A stretch of DNA of 5,345 bases from Thermoplasmata archaeon (GTDB lineage: Archaea; Thermoplasmatota; Thermoplasmata; SG8-5). A program made the translations under genes and the position numbers. Below are positions 1 to 5,345 of this stretch, piece by piece. The stretch lies in contig JAUSPR010000238.1 of NCBI GenBank assembly GCA_030655715.1, positions 1-5,345 on the forward strand, given 5' to 3'. The notes under the pieces are model-generated. The model saw only the letters and a list, made by a program, of their open reading frames with translations, was not told the DNA's origin and did not search any database. Numbering within the stretch: the first letter of the stretch is position 1; the number at the start of each line of letters is the position of its first letter.

Positions 1-36
1 GGGATGTTCCTTGGAAGAATCGAAAAGGAGGATTGA
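1..36 (+). CDS. possible 3' tail of an upstream gene (11 codons, partial)
   Basis: Frame 1 is open from the window edge and ends at TGA 34-36, giving a short tail that reads GMFLGRIEKED. It could be the end of a gene that lies outside the window. The stop sits just after a strong ribosome binding site, the usual arrangement for closely spaced genes. Eleven codons are too few to identify a family or to rule out chance. Confidence 0.2.
   Translation, partial: GMFLGRIEKED
25..31 (+). promoter_or_regulatory. strong ribosome binding site (AAGGAGG)
   Basis: AAGGAGG is a near-perfect Shine-Dalgarno core. The ATG at 42 lies 10 bases downstream and the ATG at 52 lies 20 bases downstream. Spacing favours 42, yet that frame closes after 28 codons at TAA 126-128, while the longer frame begins at 52. 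This mismatch is one reason to suspect a frameshift in the gene that follows. Confidence 0.5.
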
Positions 37-51
37 ACGATATGGATATGT

Positions 52-291
52 ATGATGAAGCGTTTAACAATAGTAAACGAAAAAATATCCGGACTCTACA
101 CTTATTACAACATAAAAGGAGACCGTAAATTCATGACGTTGTTGCCTTCGTTTAACAGAAACAAAATACGGAGAGAAACCGAAATCCAGACTAGTTTGGA
201 CTATCGATTAACGGGAGTTAAACGATTCGCTGCGCTCGACCCAAATTTTTCTTACTCGCGAGGGGGTGTTCCTAAAGCAATATGTAAATAA
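52..291 (+). CDS. hypothetical small ORF, doubtful (79 aa)
   Basis: An open frame of 79 codons starts MMKRLTIVNEK and ends GVPKAICK. I do not recognise it. It is basic, has no hydrophobic segment and no clear motif. The good ribosome binding site at 25-31 is too far from this ATG but suits the ATG at 42 in another frame, which encodes only 28 residues beginning MDMYDEAFNNSKRK. An A6 run at 80-85 is a natural place for a one-base slip joining the two frames. A third frame is open from 212 to a TGA at 341-343. The region may be a decayed gene rather than a functional 79-residue protein. Low confidence. Confidence 0.25.
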   Translation: MMKRLTIVNEKISGLYTYYNIKGDRKFMTLLPSFNRNKIRRETEIQTSLDYRLTGVKRFAALDPNFSYSRGGVPKAICK

Positions 292-339
292 TCGTTTTTA
301 CATACCGAATAACGTCAATACTTGGAAAAGGCTAGAATC

Positions 340-915
340 ATGACTCAAAATAACATTGACTTGAATAATGAAGAAAAAATAGTCCTATATTCGATTGGGG
401 CACTGGGTAGTAAACCTCTTAAAAGTAAAGTGAAAATTCAAAAATTGCTATATCTCTTTTCCAACGTTTTTCCCGACTTCGGAGAATTACTGGCGTATGA
501 GCCACATTTATTAGGCCCTTACAGCGAAATTGTTGATAACGTACTTGAAGACTTGATGACCCTTGGTTTGATACGCAAAGCAGAAAATTCTTATGCTTTG
601 ACTATCCGAGGTCAAGAATTTTTCGATTCAATAAAGCCGAAGAAGGATATAATTGATGTAATGAATGATTTTAAAGAATTTTTACATGATCTACCAGACT
701 ATGAAATCCTCACTTTCATTTATGTATTCTACCCAAATTTCATAAGTGAGTCCGCCAAATGGGATGAATTAAAACCGAATCGAATCAAGGTCGCAGTTTC
801 ATTGTTGAAAAAAGAAAAAATCAGTTTTTCAAAGGCATCTGAATTAGCGCAGATGAACCCGGTAGATTTTGAGCGATATCTGATTTCGAACAATATTCGG
901 TGGAGGCACGAATGA
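340..915 (+). CDS. probable antitoxin: winged-helix-like N-terminus fused to UPF0175-like C-terminus
   Basis: This 191-residue protein is best explained as the antitoxin of the PIN toxin that follows. I chose ATG 340 because GGAAAAGG (324-331) sits 8 bases upstream; an in-frame TTG at 322 would add six residues. Residues 11-98 look like a winged-helix domain: KIQKLLYLF at 32-40, GPYS at 59-62, then a helix ending LGLIRK and a beta wing YALTIRGQEF. This layout resembles YwgA/SocA (DUF4065)-like proteins. Residues 147-188 contain LLKKEKISFSKASELAQM and FERYLISNNIRW, the helix-turn-helix pattern of UPF0175 antitoxins. Residues 100-145 link the two. The stop overlaps the PIN start (ATGA), as expected for coupled antitoxin and toxin. 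UPF0175 proteins commonly pair with DUF3368-type PIN proteins; the fusion is the unusual part. Likely roles are toxin neutralisation and operator binding, both inferred. Confidence 0.7.
   Translation: MTQNNIDLNNEEKIVLYSIGALGSKPLKSKVKIQKLLYLFSNVFPDFGELLAYEPHLLGPYSEIVDNVLEDLMTLGLIRKAENSYALTIRGQEFFDSIKPKKDIIDVMNDFKEFLHDLPDYEILTFIYVFYPNFISESAKWDELKPNRIKVAVSLLKKEKISFSKASELAQMNPVDFERYLISNNIRWRHE
902..906 (+). promoter_or_regulatory. ribosome binding site of the PIN gene (GGAGG)
   Basis: GGAGG lies inside the last codons of the antitoxin gene, 5 bases before ATG 912. It decides the PIN start: the in-frame GTG at 900 would be upstream of, or overlap, this site and has no comparable one of its own. 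Confidence 0.7.
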
Positions 916-1475
916 CTGTGAAAATATTAGATAATACAGTCATTTCAGTCAGTATTAACGAGTTGCCGTCGATAAACCTTATTCAAATTTGTGCATCTAG
1001 ATATGATATAGCTACAACACATCATGTTATGACTGAAGCGAAGAGAGGATTTTCAAAAGCTATTATCAAAGAGATATCAAATTACTTAACGATTACAAAT
1101 GGCCTAAACCCCAAATTCGATGAAATATTGAACTGGCTTGAACTTCGTTTTCCATATTTACATAAAGGAGAGCTTTCAACTTTTTTAATGGCTGTATTAG
1201 AGTATTCAATGAAAAATAAAAAATGCGTTTACGTAACAGATGATGGACGCATGAGAAAAACAATTCCAAAAATACTCGAAAACACAGATTTTATAACGAT
1301 GTGTGGTAAAAATGGTTTCTCATTTAAATTTACTGGCACAATTGGTTTGATAAAAAAGTTATATGAAAAAGGATGTTTGACGGATTATCAAATTGAAGAT
1401 ATAATTCGGGATTTAAAAAATAGTACGTTTTATATTACTCCGCTGCTGCTAAATTCTCTAAGGAGGGCTCAATAA
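912..1475 (+). CDS. PIN-domain ribonuclease toxin (DUF3368-like)
   Basis: The 187-residue product has the order of conserved acidic residues of a PIN nuclease: D7 in KILDNTVIS, E42 in HHVMTEAKRG, E87 in HKGELSTF, and D110/D111 in VYVTDDGRMRK. These would coordinate Mg2+ or Mn2+ for single-stranded RNA cleavage in the cytoplasm. The C-terminal part, GTIGLIKKLYEKGCLT (142-157) followed by a helix and FYITPLLLNSLRR, matches the C-terminal pattern of DUF3368 PIN proteins, which usually pair with UPF0175 antitoxins. The start overlaps the upstream stop (ATGA), and the stop TAA overlaps the next ATG. All active-site residues seem present, so activity is likely. The RNA target cannot be told from sequence. 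Codon use is AT-rich like both neighbours. Confidence 0.8.
   Translation: MTVKILDNTVISVSINELPSINLIQICASRYDIATTHHVMTEAKRGFSKAIIKEISNYLTITNGLNPKFDEILNWLELRFPYLHKGELSTFLMAVLEYSMKNKKCVYVTDDGRMRKTIPKILENTDFITMCGKNGFSFKFTGTIGLIKKLYEKGCLTDYQIEDIIRDLKNSTFYITPLLLNSLRRAQ
1459..1466 (+). promoter_or_regulatory. optimal ribosome binding site (TAAGGAGG)
   Basis: TAAGGAGG is fully complementary to the usual 3' end of 16S rRNA and lies 8 bases before ATG 1475. It is the strongest site in the window, so the third gene may be translated at a higher rate than the toxin before it. Confidence 0.75.
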
Positions 1476-2581
1476 TGAAGCTAAAGGTGAAAACAGAGAA
1501 AATAGACGATGAATTATTGATAAAAAGGATGAATATGAGTATCGGCGACAATAGCATTATTACGCCTTTTAAATCCACAGATATCTCAATCAAAGACTCC
1601 TCCGTCAATGAAATTTATAAAGAAATATCCTCAACTCTTTTAGATTCTATGTTGTCTGATGAAACTCAAGAAAGAAGAATAAATTCAGACATCCAACGAA
1701 AAAAGGGTAAGAATGTGAATTTATTCATCGTAAATTATACAGATTTGCAGAGTCCAAATGACAAACAGATGGAAACCCTATCGGACATGCAATATTCACA
1801 TTCTGATGTAGTTATAACGCCCTCCTGGTCAAAAATATGTCGCGATTTAACCGGAGACGCCCTTCTTGAAAATTACATTCAAGCAACTAACAATTTTATC
1901 AAAGTAGTCGAAACATTGAATAATAAATCAATTGTTGGCCTTATATCGAGTAAATTACCCAGACAATATCTTGAAAAAATAATTGACAATTACCACAAGC
2001 AAGATATAACGTCATTCGTAATAGATTTCGATGGCAGGTCCATAGCAACAAACCCCACATGGATTCGAAGCATGATGAGGACTCTTTCTTCTCTGAACCT
2101 AATAGAGGAATCGTTTATCTACTCAATCAATGCTAATGAGGGTAAATTCATGAAGATTGCAGATAGAATTCTCGCTAAAGATTTCATTAACCTAGGATTT
2201 GGCATCGATGGTCTTGGATTAAATCATATCGGACCCAGAATATCAACTGAGATTTGGAATCAAATAAAGGCTGCAAGGCAGGAAAACACCCTCCGAATAT
2301 TTGATAGAGAAGATTACGCATACACCAAAGTTCCAGAACAGGAGATTATAAGTCAATGGAATGTTCCGTCGAATCAAGTAAGAAACACAGTTAAAACTTA
2401 CAACATGAAGGAACAAAAAGATGAAGCTCTACAAATCCAGCAAATAATGAAATCCAATGATACAGTAGAAAGCTATCTGCAAACAAAAAGCCAGATTGAT
2501 GAAGACACGTTCAAGAAAATTAAACTTACACGTAGAGACGCTTTAACACGTCAATCAAGGCAAAAAAGCCTATTTGAATAA
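1475..2581 (+). CDS. uncharacterised 368-aa protein, possible TGT-like TIM barrel
   Basis: I do not recognise this protein with certainty. The start is fixed by an optimal ribosome binding site and a one-base overlap with the PIN stop. Predicted strands alternate with helices: VNLFIVN (81-87), SDVVITP (109-115), KSIVGLI (151-157), SFVIDFDG (180-187), SFIYSIN (213-219), DFINLGFGIDGLG (236-248). This suggests a TIM-type barrel. The N-terminal IGDNSIITPF (23-32), followed much later by a glycine-rich GFGIDGLG and RIFDREDYAY (274-283), faintly recalls tRNA-guanine transglycosylase relatives, a family that also includes the DNA-modifying DpdA enzymes. Asp183, Asp185 and Asp245 would be candidate catalytic residues. 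After about residue 285 the chain is helical, charged and probably extended. It ends in QKSLFE, where QKSLF (363-367) fits the beta-clamp-binding consensus. There is no signal peptide or membrane segment. Fold assignment is inference; a role linked to restriction-modification comes only from context. Confidence 0.6.
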   Translation: MKLKVKTEKIDDELLIKRMNMSIGDNSIITPFKSTDISIKDSSVNEIYKEISSTLLDSMLSDETQERRINSDIQRKKGKNVNLFIVNYTDLQSPNDKQMETLSDMQYSHSDVVITPSWSKICRDLTGDALLENYIQATNNFIKVVETLNNKSIVGLISSKLPRQYLEKIIDNYHKQDITSFVIDFDGRSIATNPTWIRSMMRTLSSLNLIEESFIYSINANEGKFMKIADRILAKDFINLGFGIDGLGLNHIGPRISTEIWNQIKAARQENTLRIFDREDYAYTKVPEQEIISQWNVPSNQVRNTVKTYNMKEQKDEALQIQQIMKSNDTVESYLQTKSQIDEDTFKKIKLTRRDALTRQSRQKSLFE

Positions 2582-2582
2582 T

Positions 2583-2587
2583 GGGAG
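2583..2587 (+). promoter_or_regulatory. ribosome binding site of mod (GGGAG)
   Basis: GGGAG lies 9 bases before ATG 2597 but only 3 bases before the in-frame ATG 2591, so spacing favours 2597. The two starts differ by two residues (MF). Confidence 0.45.
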
Positions 2588-2596
2588 AGAATGTTC

Positions 2597-4906
2597 ATGC
2601 CATTAAAACTCAACGAAAACGAAATCCGCGACATCGCCAAATACCTTGCCGAGGGGAAACCACTTCCAGAGAAATACCGGTTCCTGTTATTCGAGGACAA
2701 GCGCGAGGTCGAACTCGTCTGGAACGGGAAGACCAACGAGGTCACGAATGTAGTGATGCCCTTCCAGACCATCGAGGTTGTCGATGAACCTCGAAAGGAG
2801 ATTGTGGAAGGCCAGGCCAAATTGTTCGATTTCGGCATTGACGAACGAGGAAGACAGCTCAAAGGCTGGACCAATAAACTCATCTGGGGCGACAACAAAC
2901 TTATTCTTTCCAGCCTTCTGAACGGCCCCATGCGGGAGGAAATCAAGAAGCAGGGCGGCATCAAGCTGATTTACATTGACCCGCCGTTCGATGTGGGTGC
3001 AGATTTTTCGATGAATGTTGAAATTGGTAATGAAAGATTTACAAAGGCGGCTAATATTTTAGAGGAACTGGCATTTAGAGATACTTGGGGGAAAGGAGCT
3101 GACTCATTTATTTCGATGATATATGAACGACTCTCCTTGTTGCATGATTTATTGGCTGAAGATGGAAGTATTTACGTACATTGTGATTGGAGAGTAAATA
3201 GTTATATTCGACTAGTTTTGGATGAAATCTTTGGAAATGATAATTTGGTAAATGAAATTTCATGGAGAAGAGCCAATAGCAAAACACCTTCTAATAAACT
3301 TGCGGTTATTCATGATACGATATTATATTATTGTAAAAGTAAAAAATATATTTTCAATACGCAATACCACGCATATAAAGAAGGTTATGTCGAATCTCGT
3401 TATCCACATGTAGATGAAAATGGACGCTATTATACTTTACAAGCGATGTACGGTAAAGGACCGGGGCCTGCAAGAAAATTTGGCGACCGCGTTATTCAAC
3501 CCCCTCCTGGTTCTCATTGGAGGTGGACTCAAGAAAGAATTGACGAAGCCATGAAAGATGGCATTATTGTTTTTCCTCGGGACGGAGATGGAAAACCCAG
3601 GTTTAAGGATTATTTAGATACCAAAAATGGAATCCCTCTCCAAACAATATGGAATGATATTCCAGATGTAAATTCACAAGCTAAAGAACGCGCTGATTAC
3701 CCTACTCAAAAACCTGAAGCCCTGCTCGAACGAATCATAAAAGCAAGCTCCAACGAAAACGACATCGTAGCGGACTTCTTCTGTGGCTCTGGCACAACCC
3801 TCGCGGTCGCTGAAAAACTCGGTCGTAAGTGGATAGGAGCAGACCTCGGTAAGTTCGCAATACACACGACCAGAAAAAGATTGCTGGATATCCAACGCCA
3901 AAAGAAAGAAAAGGGAAAGGATTACCGGGCCTTTGAGATTCTTAACCTCGGTAAGTATGAGCGCCAGCATTACATAGGCATCAACCCGAACCTTCGGGAC
4001 GAGGAGAAGAAGAAACAGCTTGAAGAGAAAGAACAGAAATTTGTTGAACTAATTTTACATGCTTATCGTGCTGCCAAAACTGATGGCTTCAAGACCTTCC
4101 ACGGAAAGAAGAATAACCGGCTTGTCGCCATCGGGCCAATCAATCTTCCGGTAACACGGTTGTTCGTCGAGGAAGTGATTCTGGAATGCCGGGAGAAGCA
4201 TATCACGAAAGTTGATATTCTCGGGTTCGAGTTCGAGATGGGGCTGTTCCCCAACATCCAGGAAGAGGCGAAGAACAAAGGGATTGACCTTGCCTTGAAA
4301 TACATACCCAGAGAAGTCTTTGATAAACGAGCCGTGGAGAAGAACCAAGTAGTATTCCACGTTGTTTCATATATTGAACTGAGGCCTCACTTCAAGGACA
4401 ATTCCGTGGCCGTGGAACTGACCGATTTCTCGGTATTCTATAATCAAGATACACTGGCCAATGCCGAAAGCACACTCAAGAACGGAGCCACCAAGATTGT
4501 TGTTGAGAATGGGAAGATAATCAAGGTCAAGAAAGATGGTAGCGGTATTGTCAGCAAGGAACTTCTTACCCAGAAATGGACAGATTGGATTGACTATTGG
4601 GCTGTGGATTTCAATTACGAAAGCAAGAGAGAGATTGTTCGCGTCTGGAAAGACGAAAAATACGAGATGGACGGCACGCTCAAGTCAATTGAAAAGGAGA
4701 GAGAATATGAGGAAGTATGGACCGGGGATTATGTATTTGAAAACGAATGGCAATCCTTCAGGACTAAAAGGAACAAGGAGATTGATTTGAAGAGTATATT
4801 CAAAGATTGTAAGCCTGGTCGCAGAAAGATAGCCGTGAAGGTGGTTGACATCTTCGGAAACGACACCATGAAGATTATTGAAGTAACTGTCGGGGGGAAG
4901 AAGTAA
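2597..4906 (+). CDS. type III-like DNA methyltransferase (Mod), beta class, probable N6-adenine
   Basis: A 769-residue methyltransferase (771 if ATG 2591 is used) that would transfer a methyl group from S-adenosylmethionine, probably to the N6 of adenine. Motifs occur in beta-class order: catalytic motif IV IDPPF (127-131), GSIYVHCDWR (190-199) before DEIFG, a target recognition region at about 217-362, motif X PTQKPEALLERII (369-381), then motif I DFFCGSGTT (393-401) followed by WIGADLGKFAIHTTRKRL. This order is that of type III Mod subunits. The roughly 365 residues after motif I are a long extension. Its middle has GFEFEMGLF and EVFDKRAVEKNQVVFHVV. Its end, KPGRRKIAVKVVDIFGND (739-756), resembles a PKD or Ig-like strand pair. 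The Res start overlaps the stop by one base. Bases about 2995-3715 are AT-rich while both ends are GC-richer, suggesting exchange of the specificity block. All core motifs are intact. Confidence 0.9.
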   Translation: MPLKLNENEIRDIAKYLAEGKPLPEKYRFLLFEDKREVELVWNGKTNEVTNVVMPFQTIEVVDEPRKEIVEGQAKLFDFGIDERGRQLKGWTNKLIWGDNKLILSSLLNGPMREEIKKQGGIKLIYIDPPFDVGADFSMNVEIGNERFTKAANILEELAFRDTWGKGADSFISMIYERLSLLHDLLAEDGSIYVHCDWRVNSYIRLVLDEIFGNDNLVNEISWRRANSKTPSNKLAVIHDTILYYCKSKKYIFNTQYHAYKEGYVESRYPHVDENGRYYTLQAMYGKGPGPARKFGDRVIQPPPGSHWRWTQERIDEAMKDGIIVFPRDGDGKPRFKDYLDTKNGIPLQTIWNDIPDVNSQAKERADYPTQKPEALLERIIKASSNENDIVADFFCGSGTTLAVAEKLGRKWIGADLGKFAIHTTRKRLLDIQRQKKEKGKDYRAFEILNLGKYERQHYIGINPNLRDEEKKKQLEEKEQKFVELILHAYRAAKTDGFKTFHGKKNNRLVAIGPINLPVTRLFVEEVILECREKHITKVDILGFEFEMGLFPNIQEEAKNKGIDLALKYIPREVFDKRAVEKNQVVFHVVSYIELRPHFKDNSVAVELTDFSVFYNQDTLANAESTLKNGATKIVVENGKIIKVKKDGSGIVSKELLTQKWTDWIDYWAVDFNYESKREIVRVWKDEKYEMDGTLKSIEKEREYEEVWTGDYVFENEWQSFRTKRNKEIDLKSIFKDCKPGRRKIAVKVVDIFGNDTMKIIEVTVGGKK
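2995..3715 (+). other. AT-rich exchanged block inside mod (motifs V-VIII and target recognition domain)
   Basis: Counted by hand, G+C is 33/60 at 2881-2940, 17/60 at 3001-3060, 12/60 at 3301-3360, 35/60 at 3781-3840 and 29/60 at 4201-4260. The composition change falls just after the IDPPF codons and again at the motif X codons (3701 onward). The frame stays open across both edges. The simplest reading is homologous recombination at conserved catalytic motifs that brought in a new DNA-recognition block from an AT-richer allele. Edges are approximate to a few tens of bases. Confidence 0.7.
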
Positions 4907-5345
4907 TGGCACTTCATTCAGACTTCCCGAAATCGCCTTATGTGGTTCTCGACCCCGATATTCGATGGTTTCCGGCAGACGAAAGCCTGAGAGAGCTTGG
5001 CCAGGAAAAACTGTTGCCACCGCTTGTATTTACCCTCAGAAGGAAGGTCAAGGAATGGAGGGACAGCGATTACGAGGGCACGACCGAGACAAGCAGGGCT
5101 TTGTTGAAATACTGGTTCCAAACAGAACACATACTTCCCAAGGCCGATGGAAGTTCGTTCCAATTCGAATATTACTTCGCACAGCGTGAAGCTCTGGAAA
5201 CGATAATCTACTTGCATGATGTAGCCCAGGTCAAAGACAAATACGACATGATAAGGTATGACAGCACCGGGCTTGTTTCAGCCGGGATGTTCCAGGAGAA
5301 TTGGCGACGTTTCCTAATCAAGATGGCCACCGGAAGCGGCAAGAC
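4906..5345 (+). CDS. type III-like restriction subunit (Res), superfamily 2 helicase, 5' part only
   Basis: The frame from ATG 4906 is open to the window edge, giving the first 146 residues. GGGGGG at 4892-4897 lies 8 bases upstream and the ATG overlaps the Mod stop (TAATG). Residues 86-103 hold a Q motif (FEYYFAQREALETIIYL, with Q93 in FAQREA), which contacts adenine in superfamily 2 ATPases. The window ends in Walker A, KMATGSGK followed by a cut Thr codon (139-147). N-terminal features such as RWFPADE (20-26) and a helical stretch LKYWFQTEHIL fit Res-type proteins found next to this Mod family. The expected remainder is the DEAH box, the second RecA domain and a C-terminal PD-(D/E)XK nuclease, none of it visible here. 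With Mod it should form an ATP-dependent restriction complex that cleaves unmodified DNA. G+C is near that of the Mod ends. Confidence 0.88.
   Translation, partial: MALHSDFPKSPYVVLDPDIRWFPADESLRELGQEKLLPPLVFTLRRKVKEWRDSDYEGTTETSRALLKYWFQTEHILPKADGSSFQFEYYFAQREALETIIYLHDVAQVKDKYDMIRYDSTGLVSAGMFQENWRRFLIKMATGSGK

Larger units (their letters stand above)
1..339. other. leader region with no identified gene
   Basis: About 340 bases precede the first confident gene. Besides the weak frames listed separately, I see a short inverted repeat TTAAC-GGGA-GTTAA at 208-221 and a T-rich stretch followed by ACATA at 295-304. The latter could be part of an archaeal TATA-type promoter for the operon, since it lies about 36 bases upstream of ATG 340. 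No convincing bacterial -35/-10 pair at normal spacing was found. No tRNA, rRNA, CRISPR or intrinsic terminator was seen. Confidence 0.4.

Noticed and set aside
1..10. GGGATGTTCC occurs at the window start and again at 5283-5292
   Set aside because: A single ten-base match whose flanks diverge at once; the second copy lies within coding sequence of res. Most likely chance.
208..221. Inverted repeat TTAAC-GGGA-GTTAA
   Set aside because: Five-base arms with a four-base loop are expected by chance and there is no T-run, so neither an operator nor a terminator can be claimed.
297..325. Possible bacterial promoter with TTTACA as -35
   Set aside because: No acceptable -10 hexamer lies 16-18 bases downstream; AATACT at 316-321 is too close. 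An archaeal TATA reading at 295-304 is possible but unsupported.
2581..2787. 68-codon frame starting at an ATG that overlaps the preceding stop (TAATG)
   Set aside because: The overlap looks attractive, but the product is an arginine-rich shadow of the mod 5' end, which is clearly coding in another frame with conserved Mod residues.
2551..2964. 137-codon reverse-strand frame opposite the start of mod
   Set aside because: It lies antisense to conserved Mod sequence including the run-up to motif IV, has no ribosome binding site I could see, and has a serine/arginine-rich composition typical of an antisense shadow.
2610..3762. CAACGAAAACGA present near the mod start and again after the AT-rich block
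   Set aside because: Short A-rich match within coding sequence, encoding Asn-Glu-Asn-Glu-type residues in both places; not at the composition edges, so no evidence of a recombination repeat.
3674..5217. Several reverse-strand and out-of-frame open frames within mod and res
   Set aside because: All overlap strongly supported coding sequence on the + strand, lack recognisable motifs and are explained by codon bias in the GC-richer parts.

Overview
The window shows one strand-consistent (+) accessory or defence-type operon with five elements in order: a two-domain candidate antitoxin (340-915), a PIN-domain RNase toxin (912-1475), a 368-residue protein of uncertain family with a TIM-barrel-like pattern (1475-2581), a large beta-class DNA methyltransferase of the type III Mod kind (2597-4906), and the start of a Res-type helicase/nuclease (4906 to the window edge, cut at its Walker A motif). 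Gene junctions are very tight: ATGA at 912-915, TAATG at 1473-1477, about 15 bases at 2582-2596, and TAATG at 4904-4908. This suggests one transcript with coupled translation.

The organism cannot be fixed from sequence alone. The coding style (good Shine-Dalgarno sites, overlapping genes, no introns) is prokaryotic. UPF0175/PIN pairs and this long form of Mod with its Res partner fit an archaeon such as a methanogen, or an anaerobic bacterium, but this is a weak inference from family distribution.

Region by region: bases 1-339 hold no gene I can identify. There is the tail of a possible upstream reading frame, a strong ribosome binding site, and short protein-like stretches in several frames that look like a decayed gene or leader. 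Bases 340-1475 look like a toxin-antitoxin module, with the UPF0175-like antitoxin domain fused behind an N-terminal winged-helix-like domain. Bases 1475-2581 encode the least explained protein, with a weak resemblance to tRNA-guanine transglycosylase and a C-terminal peptide that matches the sliding-clamp-binding consensus. Bases 2597-5345 are the restriction-modification part.

Base composition is mosaic. The three upstream genes are AT-rich, the Mod ends and the Res start are close to 50% G+C, and the middle of mod (about 2995-3715) is AT-rich again. The sharp edges at catalytic motif IV and at motif X suggest that the specificity-determining middle of the methyltransferase was exchanged by recombination.

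Working model (inference): Mod marks host DNA and Res cleaves unmodified DNA. The upstream TA pair may act as an addiction module or back-up abortive-infection arm, and the 368-residue protein may add a further nucleic-acid modification or clamp-linked function.
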